A DNA stretch of 34,299 nucleotides from an uncultured Chromatiaceae bacterium (GTDB taxonomy: Bacteria; Pseudomonadota; Gammaproteobacteria; Tenderiales; Tenderiaceae): assembly GCA_945787735.1 (NCBI GenBank), contig CALZIQ010000026.1, positions 1 to 34,299 on the forward strand. Direction: 5' to 3'. The translations under genes were made by a program, and so were the position numbers. Below, piece after piece: positions 7,184 through 16,957 of this stretch (position 1 is its first letter; each line of letters begins with the position of its first letter). Under the pieces are notes generated by a model. It ran no database searches, was not told the DNA's origin, and saw only the letters and a program-made list of their open reading frames with translations.

Positions 7184-8320
7184 CTAGCTGGTAAGAAGTT
7201 TTCGATGTGTCTGAATCGACATCAGAATGCCAAATGCTGCCATCAGTGTCACCATCGAGGTGCCGCCGTAGCTCACCAGGGGCAGCGGCAGACCCACCAC
7301 CGGCAGCATACCTGACACCATACCAATGTTGACGACCAGATAGACAAAAAAGGTGAGCGTGAGGCTGCCGGCCAGGATGCGGGTGAAGGTGTCCTGTGCC
7401 TGGGCGGCGATGTAGAGGCCGCGGGCGATGATGTAGAGATAGATCGAGAGCAGGATCAGGATGCCGAAAAATCCAAACTCCTCGGCGAAGACGGCGAAGA
7501 TGAAATCAGTCGAGCGTTCGGGCAAAAATTCCAGCTGGGATTGTGTGCCGTTGAGCCAGCCCTTGCCGTAGAGTCCACCCGAGCCGATGGCGATCTTGGA
7601 CTGGATGATGTGATAGCCCGAGCCGAGCGGGTCACTCTCTGGATTGAGAAAAGTGAGCACGCGTTGGCGTTGGTAGTCGTGCATGCCGAAAAACCACACT
7701 AGCGGCGCACAGGCGGCGGCGACAATGGAGAAACCCCCTACCAGGCGCAAGGATATGCCTGCCAGCAGCAACGCGAAGATGCCTGACATGCCGATTAGCA
7801 GCGAGGTGCCCAGATCGGGCTGTTGTACGATCAGGCCCACTGGCACAGCAATAATCAGCCCGGTGATGGCCAATACCTTGCGTGACGGGGGCAGGGTATT
7901 GTCGGCCAAGTACCATGCGATCATCATCGGCACCGCCAGTTTCATGATCTCGGAGGGTTGAAAACGAAACAGGCCCAAGTCGAGCCAGCGTTGTGCGCCT
8001 TTGCCGACGGCGCCGACGATTAATACTGCCACCAGCATCAGCACCCCGGCGCCAAAAATCCACGGGGCCCAGCGTTCAATATTATGGGGGGCGATTTGAG
8101 CGGCGGCAAACATCACGCCAAAGGCGATGCCTAGACGCACGCATTGGCGCCAAATCAGCTCCATGTCCTGGCCGCTGGAACTATACAATATCACCAGGCC
8201 GACGGCAGAAAGTGCAATCAGCCCGATCAGCAGCGGCCAGTCCATGTGCAGGCTGCGAGCGGTAAAGGTGCCGCGTTGGCGGCGGTCGATCCAGCGGCCA
8301 TAGTCTCTTGCGTGATTCAT
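7184..8320 (-). CDS. rodA: Peptidoglycan glycosyltransferase RodA (SEDS family)
   Basis: Polytopic inner-membrane glycan polymerase of the elongasome, which works with its cognate class B PBP (PBP2). The 378-residue protein has about ten membrane helices and SEDS landmarks: the conserved WLDLGLFRFQPSEIMK motif, QQPDLGTSLL, the KIAIGSGGLYGKGW loop and the PLPLVSYGGTSM motif near the C-terminus. The gene begins three bases after the mrdA stop, so the partner proteins are translationally coupled. Confidence 0.95.
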   Translation of the reverse strand: MNHARDYGRWIDRRQRGTFTARSLHMDWPLLIGLIALSAVGLVILYSSSGQDMELIWRQCVRLGIAFGVMFAAAQIAPHNIERWAPWIFGAGVLMLVAVLIVGAVGKGAQRWLDLGLFRFQPSEIMKLAVPMMIAWYLADNTLPPSRKVLAITGLIIAVPVGLIVQQPDLGTSLLIGMSGIFALLLAGISLRLVGGFSIVAAACAPLVWFFGMHDYQRQRVLTFLNPESDPLGSGYHIIQSKIAIGSGGLYGKGWLNGTQSQLEFLPERSTDFIFAVFAEEFGFFGILILLSIYLYIIARGLYIAAQAQDTFTRILAGSLTLTFFVYLVVNIGMVSGMLPVVGLPLPLVSYGGTSMVTLMAAFGILMSIQTHRKLLTS

Positions 8321-8323
8321 GAC

Positions 8324-10171
8324 TTAATCAGAGGCTCCTAAATAGTGGTCGATTACCGCGCCGGCGATGGGGCCAGCCACCGAGCCGCCGCTGCCGCCGT
8401 TTTCCACAATCACAGCCACGGCGATTTGCGGGTCGTTGGTGGGGGCAAAGGCGACAAACAGGGCGTGGTCGCGCAAGTGTTTAGCAATATCCTCAGCGAC
8501 GTATTTTTCATCCTGCTTAATGCCGAATACTTGAGCCGTACCGGTTTTGCCGGCGATGCGGTAGGGCTGGCCACGGTTCAGTTTGCGGGCGGTGCCGTGT
8601 TGGCCATAGATGACATTTTCCATCGCGGCGATCATGTCTTCCCAGTTTTGCGGGTTGATTTTGTCGATGCTGATGCTGGCCTGATCAGGGGCATATTCGA
8701 TCTGCTCTGTGTCAGATAGCATTAGATAGTTGAGCAGGTGTGGCTGCAGGGTGGTGCCACGGTTGGCCAGGGTGGCGGTGGCGCGGGCCAGCTGCAAGGG
8801 CGTCGCCAGGGTGTAGCCCTGGCCGATGCCGGCAATGAGTGTTTCGCCCAAGTACCAGGATTGATTGCGGACCCGCCGTTTCCAGGACGTGGAGGGCAGG
8901 ATGCCGGTGGCTTCGCCAGCAATGTCGATGCCGGTCTTCTGGCCGAAGCCGAAGGGGGCGAGAAAGTCGTGAATCAGGTCAATGCCCATAGTCTGGGCCA
9001 GGTCGTAGTAGTAGACATCACAGGATTCGGTGATCGATTTTTTCAGATCGGTGAGGCCGTGCCCCGTTTTTTTCCAGTCGCGGTATTTGCGCTCATCATC
9101 ACGGATAGTGTGCCAGCCGCGGCAAAACAGAGTGGTATGGGGCGTGATGGTGCCACTTTCCAGTCCGGCCAGGCCAACAAAAGGTTTTACTGTGGAGCCG
9201 GGTGGATATTGCCCCAGCAGGGCGCGGTTGAACAAGGGTTTGGCGCGCGAGGTCTGCAGCGCATTGTAGGTGGTGTGGTCGATGCCATTGACGAACAGGT
9301 TGGGGTCGTAATCGCCTAGGCTGGCCATCACTAGCACATCGCCATTTTTGGGGTTGATTGCTACTACGGCGCCGTTGTTGTCACCCATCGCCTGCTTGGC
9401 GATTTGTTGTAGCTTGGTATCCAGGGTGAGTACGATGTTTTTGCCGGGTATCGGCGGGGTGCGGTCGAGTACACGCAGGGTGCGGCCGAGTACGTTGGTC
9501 TCGACCCGCTGGAAGCCGACATTGCCGTGCAGTAAGGATTCATAGGCTTTTTCGACGCCTAGTTTGCCGATATGGCTGGTGGCTGCATAATTGGAGGGGT
9601 CGATCTCGTTTAGCTCGGCTTGATTGATGCGGCTGACATATCCCACGGCATGTACGGCCAGGCTGGCCTGGGGATAGTCACGTGTTAGCCGGGCGGCGAT
9701 TTCGATACCTGGAAAACGGTGGCGATTCACTGCCAGCCGGGCGACTTCTTCTTCGCTTAGGCGATGGCGCAGTGGCACCGGCTGGAAGCGACGTTTTTGT
9801 TTAAGGCGTTCAAAAAAACGTTCGATGTCAGCGTCGCTGATGTCGATGATGTTGGCTAGTTCATCGACTGTCTGTTCCAGGTCGCTTACTCGCTCAGGTA
9901 CGATTTCGAGTGCGTAGGTAGGCAGGTTTTGCGCCAGAATGACACCGTTGCGGTCAAAGATCAGGCCGCGTGTCGGTGCCAGGGGTTGAATGCTGACACG
10001 GTTGTTTTGCGACAGGGTGGTGTAGTGCGCGTGGCCGATGATTTGTAGGTGTGCCATGCGTCCGACGATGGCAAGCAGGACCAGGATGATGCCAATCAGG
10101 GCGATAACCGCGCGCGAGGTGAAGAGTTGGCTCTCGCGTATGTGGTCTTTTATGGCAATCCGGGAAGACAT
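8324..10171 (-). CDS. mrdA: Penicillin-binding protein 2 (elongasome transpeptidase)
   Basis: Class B PBP that crosslinks peptidoglycan during lateral-wall growth, paired with RodA. A short cytoplasmic start and one membrane helix (IALIGIILVLLAIVGRM) precede the dimerisation/pedestal domain (GLIFDRNGVILAQNLPTY). The transpeptidase domain follows, with SxxK as STVK in PPGSTVKPFVGL, a SxD motif (SCD) in TESCDVYYYD, and KTG in GKTGTAQVFG. The frame is open to 10231, but that extension would overlap mreD by 58 bases. The ATG at 10171, two bases after the mreD stop, gives the usual N-terminus (MSSRIAIKDH) and 615 residues. There is no strong Shine-Dalgarno sequence, so coupling to mreD translation is likely. 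Confidence 0.94.
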   Translation of the reverse strand: MSSRIAIKDHIRESQLFTSRAVIALIGIILVLLAIVGRMAHLQIIGHAHYTTLSQNNRVSIQPLAPTRGLIFDRNGVILAQNLPTYALEIVPERVSDLEQTVDELANIIDISDADIERFFERLKQKRRFQPVPLRHRLSEEEVARLAVNRHRFPGIEIAARLTRDYPQASLAVHAVGYVSRINQAELNEIDPSNYAATSHIGKLGVEKAYESLLHGNVGFQRVETNVLGRTLRVLDRTPPIPGKNIVLTLDTKLQQIAKQAMGDNNGAVVAINPKNGDVLVMASLGDYDPNLFVNGIDHTTYNALQTSRAKPLFNRALLGQYPPGSTVKPFVGLAGLESGTITPHTTLFCRGWHTIRDDERKYRDWKKTGHGLTDLKKSITESCDVYYYDLAQTMGIDLIHDFLAPFGFGQKTGIDIAGEATGILPSTSWKRRVRNQSWYLGETLIAGIGQGYTLATPLQLARATATLANRGTTLQPHLLNYLMLSDTEQIEYAPDQASISIDKINPQNWEDMIAAMENVIYGQHGTARKLNRGQPYRIAGKTGTAQVFGIKQDEKYVAEDIAKHLRDHALFVAFAPTNDPQIAVAVIVENGGSGGSVAGPIAGAVIDHYLGASD

Positions 10172-10173
10172 GC

Positions 10174-10665
10174 TTATTTGATGCCGAAGTGGCGCCGAAT
10201 ATCCCTCAGTATCAGATATATCCAGGGCCACAACAACGTGCTGCTAACGACTGGCAGCCAGTAGTTCCAGTCGCTGCTCTTGGTATCAATGATGCCGTTA
10301 ATCCACATAACGAGGACTTGATAAAGAATCAGCAGTCCCATGATGCTCAACGCCTGTTGCCACATAGGGTAAATACGGATTTGTTGATAAACCTTGAGGG
10401 TCAGAAAGGTCACCACCACCAGCGCTAAGGCGTGTTGTCCAATCACCCCACCTTTAAGCACGTCCAGGATCAGGCCTAGAAAAAAAGCCGTAAAAATGCC
10501 GATGCGGTGTGGTAGCGCCATGCACCAGTAGATCAGGGCCAGTGCCAGCCATTCTGGTCTGAAGGCCACCATCCAGCCTGGCAAGGGGATGATGGTCAGA
10601 ATCAGGGCGGCAATAAAGCTGAGGCCGATAATGATCATGCCGCCACCGCGAGTTGCGTGCGCCAT
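10174..10665 (-). CDS. mreD: Rod shape-determining protein MreD
   Basis: Small polytopic inner-membrane protein (163 residues, about five hydrophobic helices) of the MreBCD elongasome scaffold. The FRPEWLALALIYWCMALPHRIGI region and the following GLILDVLKGGVIGQHALA loop are diagnostic for MreD. The start overlaps the mreC stop by one base (TAATG), and mrdA begins two bases after its end, so mreC-mreD-mrdA form one tightly coupled translation unit. Confidence 0.93.
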   Translation of the reverse strand: MAHATRGGGMIIIGLSFIAALILTIIPLPGWMVAFRPEWLALALIYWCMALPHRIGIFTAFFLGLILDVLKGGVIGQHALALVVVTFLTLKVYQQIRIYPMWQQALSIMGLLILYQVLVMWINGIIDTKSSDWNYWLPVVSSTLLWPWIYLILRDIRRHFGIK

Positions 10666-11522
10666 TAGTCTAAGGTCTCCTCGGTGGTTACTTCAGGTTC
10701 GGTCTCCCGTGGCCAGACCAGTAGTACCTCGCGACTGCGCTGTAGCTCAGCGGTCGGTTTGGCGCTGACGCGGGCAAAAGGCTGGCCTGGATCGATCTCG
10801 ACGCGGGTGATGCTGGCGACTGGATATCCCCGCGGAAAACGTCCGCCTAGGCCGTTGCTGACCAGCAGGTCACCCACCTGAATGTCTGCGTTGTTGGGAA
10901 AGTGGGGGATGTCCAGCTCTTCCGCGCTGCCGGTGCCGATGGCGATGGTGCGCAGGCCATTGCGATTGACTGATACGGGTATGGCGTGATCGGGATCGGT
11001 GATCAGCATGGCCGTGCTAGTCAATGGCCCGACTTTGGTGATCTGACCCATCACGCCGTGAGCATCAAGCAGCGGTAGACCCGGGTAAATGTGGTGACCA
11101 CTGCCCTTGTTAAGCACCACCTGGCTGGAAAAGGGTTTCATGTCGACTGCCAGCAGCTCGGCGATGAGTACACGCTCACCCATCTTGAATGAAGAATCTA
11201 ACAGCTGCCGCAGGCGCATGTTTTCGCTCTCTAGGGCAGCCAGTTTTTGCAGTCGCACATCGTAGAGTAGTTGCTGGGTCTTGAGCGTAGTGACCTCAGC
11301 CAGCAAGGATTCGCGTGTGGAAAAGCTCTCGTCCATCCACTCGCCGGCGCTGACCGGCAGGTTAACCAGGGCCTGGATCGGGTAGATCACTACCGAGACG
11401 GCGGATCGCAGCTCTTTTAAATACTGGAAGCGGTGGTCCAGTGTCATCAACAGAATGGCGAGAACGGCGCAGGCCATAAAGCGCACGTTAGCGGATGAGC
11501 CCTGTATAAATAGAGGTTTAAT
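10665..11522 (-). CDS. mreC: Rod shape-determining protein MreC, apparent ATT start
   Basis: Bitopic periplasmic scaffold protein that links MreB/MreD to PBP2. It has one membrane helix near the N-terminus, a coiled coil (about residues 70-105) and the beta-barrel periplasmic domain (VVLNKGSGHHIYPGLPLLDAHG and SNGLGGRFPRGYPVASI are typical). The first conventional starts are a GTG at 11486 and an ATG at 11477, and neither has a ribosome binding site. The same frame is open upstream to 11552 and encodes IKPLFIQGSSANVRF, which matches the usual MreC N-terminus (E. coli begins MKPIFSRGPS). The codon in the Met position, 11520-11522, is ATT, with AGAGGA six bases before it. I therefore set the start at ATT, giving 285 residues. 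A sequencing error changing ATG to ATT is the main alternative. Confidence 0.85.
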   Translation of the reverse strand: MKPLFIQGSSANVRFMACAVLAILLMTLDHRFQYLKELRSAVSVVIYPIQALVNLPVSAGEWMDESFSTRESLLAEVTTLKTQQLLYDVRLQKLAALESENMRLRQLLDSSFKMGERVLIAELLAVDMKPFSSQVVLNKGSGHHIYPGLPLLDAHGVMGQITKVGPLTSTAMLITDPDHAIPVSVNRNGLRTIAIGTGSAEELDIPHFPNNADIQVGDLLVSNGLGGRFPRGYPVASITRVEIDPGQPFARVSAKPTAELQRSREVLLVWPRETEPEVTTEETLD

Positions 11523-11617
11523 GACACTTCCTCTTGCCCATAAGGCGGGTGATTAAGAGTCTAAAATCCAACATCGGTAGGTGCGGGTGACGCATGCACC
11601 TGTTAACGCCATGGCTG
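11523..11617 (-). other. mreB-mreC intergenic spacer with a small hairpin
   Basis: A 95-base gap between the mreB stop and the mreC start. It holds a 6-bp stem (AGGTGC, 11579-11584, with GCACCT, 11596-11601) without a following T run on the minus strand, so it is not an obvious terminator. It could slow RNA decay or partly separate mreB expression from the rest. The ribosome binding site of mreC (AGAGGA, 11529-11534) is at its end. Confidence 0.4.
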
Positions 11618-12754
<1,137 letters not shown>

Positions 12755-12757
12755 GCC

Positions 12758-13056
12758 AGGGCCTGTTTAGGGTTAATTTATGTCACTGCTGGCGCCCATT
12801 TTTTGTCCCACAAGGCGGAAGGAGTGTAGTTATTCTACATGAGTGAGAGCCTGCCCCGCGAGTACAGCGAGTGTTTTGGGTGCTGACAACGCAGTGGGAC
12901 GGGGAAATGGGTCCAGCCCTACGGGTTGAGTCTGAAAAAAACGCCACTCCGCGTTGCTTGTCGCTCATTTTGGAGTAACCAAACCACACTCCTCGCGCCT
13001 TGATTGGCGCTTTTTCAGACACGACAGTGTCATAAATTAACCCTCAACAAGGCCCT
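12758..13056. repeat. MITE-like nested palindromic element between mreB and gatC
   Basis: About 299 bases without a supportable gene. The ends are long imperfect inverted repeats: 12758-12788 and 13025-13056 share, in inverted orientation, AGGGCC, one 1-base indel, TGTT(T/G)AGGG and a core GGGTTAATTTATG(T/A)CACTG. Inside are two further inverted pairs. The first is CCCATTTTTTGTCCCAC (12795-12811) with GTGGGACGGGGAAATGGG (12894-12911). The second is GTCTGAAAAAAACGCCA (12930-12946) with TGGCGCTTTTTCAGAC (13005-13020). Together they can fold as a closing stem with two arms. There is no transposase frame and no obvious target duplication. This is the architecture of a non-autonomous mobile element or a large dispersed repeat, and it accounts for almost all of the gap between mreB and gatC. 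Confidence 0.75.
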
Positions 13057-13072
13057 ACCAAGTGTGCTAAGT

Positions 13073-13101
13073 TTGCCAGCCTTGTCCATTGTGCTTATTA
13101 C
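13073..13101 (+). promoter_or_regulatory. Probable sigma-70 promoter for gatCAB
   Basis: TTGCCA (13073-13078), a 17-base spacer and TATTAC (13096-13101) lie 37 bases before the gatC ATG and 16 bases beyond the right end of the palindromic element. Five of six and four of six consensus positions match. Confidence 0.5.
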
Positions 13102-13137
13102 CGCAGTGATTAATAAAGAATGTTTTGGAGTTGAGAT

Positions 13138-13425
13138 ATGAGTCTTGAACGTAACGATGTCGACAAGATTGCCCATCTGGCGCGTCTGGAGCTCGCCGAA
13201 AACGATGTGCTTGATTATGCTGGCAATCTGTCCAAAATTCTCGACCTGGTGGCCCAAATGGACCGCGTTGACACCCGCGGAGTTGAACCCATGGCCCACC
13301 CGTTGGAGATGGCGCAGCGCCTGCGTGAAGACGTTGTCACCGAAATCGATCAGCGCGATCATTTTCAACAAATTGCCCCGCAGACTGAAAATGGTCTGTA
13401 TCTGGTGCCCAAAGTGATTGAGTGA
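13138..13425 (+). CDS. gatC: Asp/Glu-tRNA(Asn/Gln) amidotransferase subunit C
   Basis: Small clamp subunit (95 residues) that wraps GatA and stabilises the GatCAB complex. The sequence shows the family blocks [12 protein letters not shown], a central [23 protein letters not shown] and [10 protein letters not shown] near the C-terminus. GGAG lies about eight bases before the ATG. It is the first gene of the gatCAB operon, and gatA follows after 51 bases. The complex amidates misacylated Glu-tRNA(Gln) and/or Asp-tRNA(Asn); the window does not show whether glutaminyl- or asparaginyl-tRNA synthetases exist elsewhere. Confidence 0.93.
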   Translation: MSLERNDVDKIAHLARLELAENDVLDYAGNLSKILDLVAQMDRVDTRGVEPMAHPLEMAQRLREDVVTEIDQRDHFQQIAPQTENGLYLVPKVIE

Positions 13426-13476
13426 TTTGCCGCAACCTAATTTTTCTAGAATTCACGATTAAGAAAAGATTTAACG

Positions 13477-14931
13477 ATGCACAACAAAACCATTGCCGAA
13501 TTGTCCCGCGGATTGGCCGAGGCTGAGTTTTCCAGCGAGGAACTGACCCGCGCTTATCTCGACCGGATCGAAAAATTTGACGGTCAGGTCAACAGTTACA
13601 TTACGGTTACTGCTGATGAGGCGCTGGCTGCTGCCAAAGCAGCTGACGCGCAGATCAAGGCAGGTAAGGCGGGGCCTTTGACTGGCATTCCCATCGCCCA
13701 GAAAGATATTTTTTGCACCAATGGCGTGAAGACCACGTGCGGCTCGAAGATGCTGGACAACTTTATCTCACCCTATGACGCCACCGTGATCAGCAATTTC
13801 AAACAAGCTGGTGCAGTGATGTTGGGCAAGACCAACATGGATGAGTTCGCTATGGGTTCGTCCAACGAGACCAGTTTTTACGGCCCAGTGAAAAATCCCT
13901 GGGATCTAGACGCCGTGCCCGGCGGTTCCTCCGGTGGTTCGGCGGCGGTAGTGGCGGCGCGTTTGGCCCCTGCGTCCACAGGCACAGACACCGGTGGTTC
14001 GATTCGTCAGCCGGCGGCCTTGTGCGGCATTACCGGTCTGAAGCCCACCTATGGCCGGGTGTCACGCTACGGCATGATCGCCTTTGCCTCCAGCCTGGAT
14101 CAGGCCGGGCCGATGGCGCGCACGGCAGAAGATTGTGCGTTGATGATGAATGTAATGGCCGGTTTTGATGATAAGGATTCCACCTGCATCGACAAGCCGG
14201 TGCCCGACTACACAGCAATTTTGAATGAGCCGCTGGCCGGCCTAAAGATCGGCCTGCCGAAAGAGTATTTCGCCGAAGGTTTGGATAATGACGTTGCCAC
14301 TGCAGTGCAGACAGCGATTGATGAGTACAAAAAGCTGGGGGCGGAGATTGTGGAGATCAGTTTACCCAACACCGGTTTATCGGTGCCGGCCTATTATGTC
14401 GTTGCCCCGGCTGAGTGCTCCTCTAATCTGTCCCGTTTCGACGGCGTGCGTTTTGGTTATCGCTGTGAAAACCCAAAAGACCTGGAAGATCTGTATAAAC
14501 GTTCGCGTGGTGAAGGCTTTGGCCCAGAGGTCAAGCGCCGCATCATGATCGGCGCCTATGCCCTGTCGGCCGGCTATTACGATGCCTATTATCTAAAAGC
14601 GCAAAAGGTGCGTCAGCTGATCAGCCAGGATTTCAAAGATGCATTTAAAGACGTGGATGTGATCATGGGTCCGACCTCGCCCACCGTGGCGTTTAACCTG
14701 GGCGAGAAGACTGATGACCCGGTCACCATGTATCTGTCCGATGCCTATACCATCGCTACTAATCTGGCTGGGCTGCCCGGCATGTCAGTGCCGTGCGGGT
14801 TTGTTGGCCGCCGCCCGGTTGGGCTGCAAATCATCGGCAACTATTTTGACGAGGCGCGGCTGTTGAATGTAGCGCATCAATTTCAGCAGGCAACTGACTG
14901 GCACACACGTACGCCAGCGGCCTTTGCTTAA
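13477..14931 (+). CDS. gatA: Asp/Glu-tRNA(Asn/Gln) amidotransferase subunit A
   Basis: Amidase-signature subunit that releases ammonia from glutamine for the transamidation reaction. The Ser-cisSer-Lys triad fits Lys76 (IPIAQKDIF), Ser151 in [13 protein letters not shown] and Ser175 in [14 protein letters not shown]. The spacing between these residues equals that of known GatA proteins. The protein is 484 residues, normal for the family. The ribosome binding site is weak (a purine-rich AAGAAAAGA). gatB follows after 26 bases. Confidence 0.96.
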   Translation: MHNKTIAELSRGLAEAEFSSEELTRAYLDRIEKFDGQVNSYITVTADEALAAAKAADAQIKAGKAGPLTGIPIAQKDIFCTNGVKTTCGSKMLDNFISPYDATVISNFKQAGAVMLGKTNMDEFAMGSSNETSFYGPVKNPWDLDAVPGGSSGGSAAVVAARLAPASTGTDTGGSIRQPAALCGITGLKPTYGRVSRYGMIAFASSLDQAGPMARTAEDCALMMNVMAGFDDKDSTCIDKPVPDYTAILNEPLAGLKIGLPKEYFAEGLDNDVATAVQTAIDEYKKLGAEIVEISLPNTGLSVPAYYVVAPAECSSNLSRFDGVRFGYRCENPKDLEDLYKRSRGEGFGPEVKRRIMIGAYALSAGYYDAYYLKAQKVRQLISQDFKDAFKDVDVIMGPTSPTVAFNLGEKTDDPVTMYLSDAYTIATNLAGLPGMSVPCGFVGRRPVGLQIIGNYFDEARLLNVAHQFQQATDWHTRTPAAFA

Positions 14932-14957
14932 ATCACAAGAATTCGCGGAGTAACAAC

Positions 14958-16391
14958 ATGCAATGGGAAGTCGTCATCGGTTTGGAGATTCACGCCCAGC
15001 TTGCGACCAAATCGAAAATTTTTTCTGGCGCCTCGACTGCGTATGGTGCGGCACCCAATACTCAGGCCTGCGCCGTTGATCTGGGCTTGCCTGGTGTGCT
15101 GCCGGTATTAAATAAAGAAGCGGTGCGTATGGCGGTCAAGTTTGGCTTGGCCAACAACTGTGAGATCACCCGACGCTCGGTGTTTGCACGTAAAAATTAT
15201 TTTTATCCCGATCTGCCCAAGGGCTATCAGATCAGTCAGTTTGAACTGCCTATTGTGGCCAAGGGACAGTTAGCGATCGAACTGGAAGACGGCACAAGCA
15301 AAATAGTTGGCATTACCCGTGCCCATCTGGAAGAGGATGCGGGCAAGTCGCTGCACGAAGATTTTCACGGTATGACCGGCATTGATTTGAATCGTGCCGG
15401 CACGCCGCTGCTGGAGATTGTTTCTGAGCCGGATATGCGCTCGGCCAAGGAAGCGGTGGCCTATATGAAAAAGATCCATTCACTGGTGCAGTATCTCGAA
15501 ATTTGCGATGGCAATATGCAGGAAGGCTCCTTCCGCTGCGATGCTAATGTTTCGGTGAGATTAAAGGGTGAAGAAGAGTTTGGCACCCGCACCGAACTGA
15601 AAAACATCAACTCCTTCCGCTTTGTCGAGCGTGCCATCAACTTTGAAGTTGAGCGTCAGATCGATGTGCTCGAGAATGGTGGCAAGGTGATGCAGGAGAC
15701 GCGTCTGTATGATCCTGACAAAGACGAAACCCGTTCCATGCGTAGTAAAGAAGAGGCGTTTGATTATCGCTACTTCCCGGATCCTGATTTATTGCCGATT
15801 GAGATTGGTGAAGACTATATCGAAGCGGTGCGTGCGACTTTGCCTGAACTGCCGGATACCAAGAAAAATCGTTTTATCGATAGCTATAGTCTTAAGGTTG
15901 AAGATGCTAGCACCCTCACCAGCGACCGTGCCCTGTCTGACTTTTTTGAGGCGACTGTCAAAGCGGGTGAAGATGCCAAGCTGGCCGCCAACTGGGTCAT
16001 TGTCGAATTGCTCGGCGCGCTCAACAAGGATGGCAAGGCACTGGCTGACAGCCCGGTCTCAGCCGAAATGCTCGGTGGCATGATCAAACGCATCAAAGAC
16101 AACACTATCTCGGGCAAGATCGCCAAACAGGTTTTTGCCGCCATGTGGGCAGGCGAGGGTGATGCCGATGCAATTATCGAAGCCAAGGGTCTGAAGCAGG
16201 TGACAGACAGCGGCGCCATTGAAAAGATTGTTGATGAGGTGCTGGCCAATAACCAGGCCCAGGTCGAACAGTATCGCGGCGGTAACGAAAAGGTGTTGGG
16301 CTTTTTTGTGGGCCAGGTGATGAAGGCTTCGCAAGGCAAGGCTAACCCAGGTCAGGTGAATCAGTTGTTAAAGCAAAAGCTGCAAGGCTGA
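14958..16391 (+). CDS. gatB: Asp/Glu-tRNA(Asn/Gln) amidotransferase subunit B
   Basis: Kinase and tRNA-binding subunit: it phosphorylates the Asp or Glu on the tRNA and transfers ammonia to it. Typical blocks are the start [42 protein letters not shown], the [17 protein letters not shown] motif and [13 protein letters not shown]. The C-terminal YqeY-like helical domain (about 330-477) contacts tRNA. The protein is 477 residues. It closes the operon, and an intrinsic terminator follows about 30 bases after the stop. Confidence 0.96.
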   Translation: MQWEVVIGLEIHAQLATKSKIFSGASTAYGAAPNTQACAVDLGLPGVLPVLNKEAVRMAVKFGLANNCEITRRSVFARKNYFYPDLPKGYQISQFELPIVAKGQLAIELEDGTSKIVGITRAHLEEDAGKSLHEDFHGMTGIDLNRAGTPLLEIVSEPDMRSAKEAVAYMKKIHSLVQYLEICDGNMQEGSFRCDANVSVRLKGEEEFGTRTELKNINSFRFVERAINFEVERQIDVLENGGKVMQETRLYDPDKDETRSMRSKEEAFDYRYFPDPDLLPIEIGEDYIEAVRATLPELPDTKKNRFIDSYSLKVEDASTLTSDRALSDFFEATVKAGEDAKLAANWVIVELLGALNKDGKALADSPVSAEMLGGMIKRIKDNTISGKIAKQVFAAMWAGEGDADAIIEAKGLKQVTDSGAIEKIVDEVLANNQAQVEQYRGGNEKVLGFFVGQVMKASQGKANPGQVNQLLKQKLQG

Positions 16392-16420
16392 GGCTGGAAA
16401 AACTTGCTTCGTTGATCCAG

Positions 16421-16450
16421 GGCCGCACATTGTTGCGGCCTTTTTAATTT
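16421..16450 (+). terminator. Intrinsic terminator after gatCAB
   Basis: GGCCGCA (16421-16427) and TGCGGCC (16434-16440) form a perfect 7-bp stem with a 6-base loop, followed by TTTTTAATTTT. Confidence 0.9.
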
Positions 16451-16522
16451 TAGGTTTGGCTAAACAAAAGACCGTCTGGGCCGAAAAGCTTGTTATGGCT
16501 AATAATAACCAGGATGCATATC

Positions 16523-16945
16523 ATGGATAAGGCAGTGGTCGACGCGGTGAAACAGAGCTTTGGTCGAGCTTTGATAAACAAGGATTTAATGAAGGATTTT
16601 TATGACCGCTTGATGAGCGATAATCCAGCGGTCGGCAAGATGTTTGCTAGGACCGATCTGGAAAAGCAGAAAGAGATTCTGAAGATGTCGCTATCGATGG
16701 CAATCCTGTTTTCACAGGATAATGTAGTTGCCAAGCATGCCATGGACAAGGTGCGTGAGAGCCACAGCCAAGCCAACCTGAATATCAAGCCCGAGTTCTA
16801 CACAGTCTGGCTCAATTCTCTGGTCAGCGTGGTGGCAGTGTCAGACCCGGAGTTTAGTTCGGAGCTCGAGCAGCATTGGCGTCTGGCGATAGGGCAAGCC
16901 ATCAATCACATCAAGTCTGGTTATTTGCCTGAGCCTGGCAGTTAA
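16523..16945 (+). CDS. Single-domain bacterial globin
   Basis: A 140-residue stand-alone globin, without the flavodoxin reductase domain of Hmp. The B-helix FYDRLM places a Tyr at or next to the B10 position. Gln in LEKQKEIL is a candidate distal E7 residue. The His in RESHSQANLNIKPEFY is the likely proximal heme ligand. The G and H helices (YTVWLNSLVSVVAV, EQHWRLAIGQAINHI) complete the 3-over-3 fold. The frame opens at 16490, but the ATG at 16523 has AGGA eight bases before it and was chosen. It could handle oxygen or nitric oxide, or sense them; the sequence does not decide. It sits alone between the gatB terminator and the convergent SIMPL-domain gene. Confidence 0.8.
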   Translation: MDKAVVDAVKQSFGRALINKDLMKDFYDRLMSDNPAVGKMFARTDLEKQKEILKMSLSMAILFSQDNVVAKHAMDKVRESHSQANLNIKPEFYTVWLNSLVSVVAVSDPEFSSELEQHWRLAIGQAINHIKSGYLPEPGS

Positions 16946-16957
16946 AAGCTGCCGATA

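Noticed and set aside
12783-13022. 79-codon minus-strand frame within the MITE-like element
   Set aside because: It runs through both hairpin arms, shows no recognisable domain, and no ribosome binding site supports its start.
16937-16953. Hairpin GGCAG...CTGCC at the globin/SIMPL convergent junction as a bidirectional terminator
   Set aside because: The stem is only 5 bp and no T run follows on either strand.
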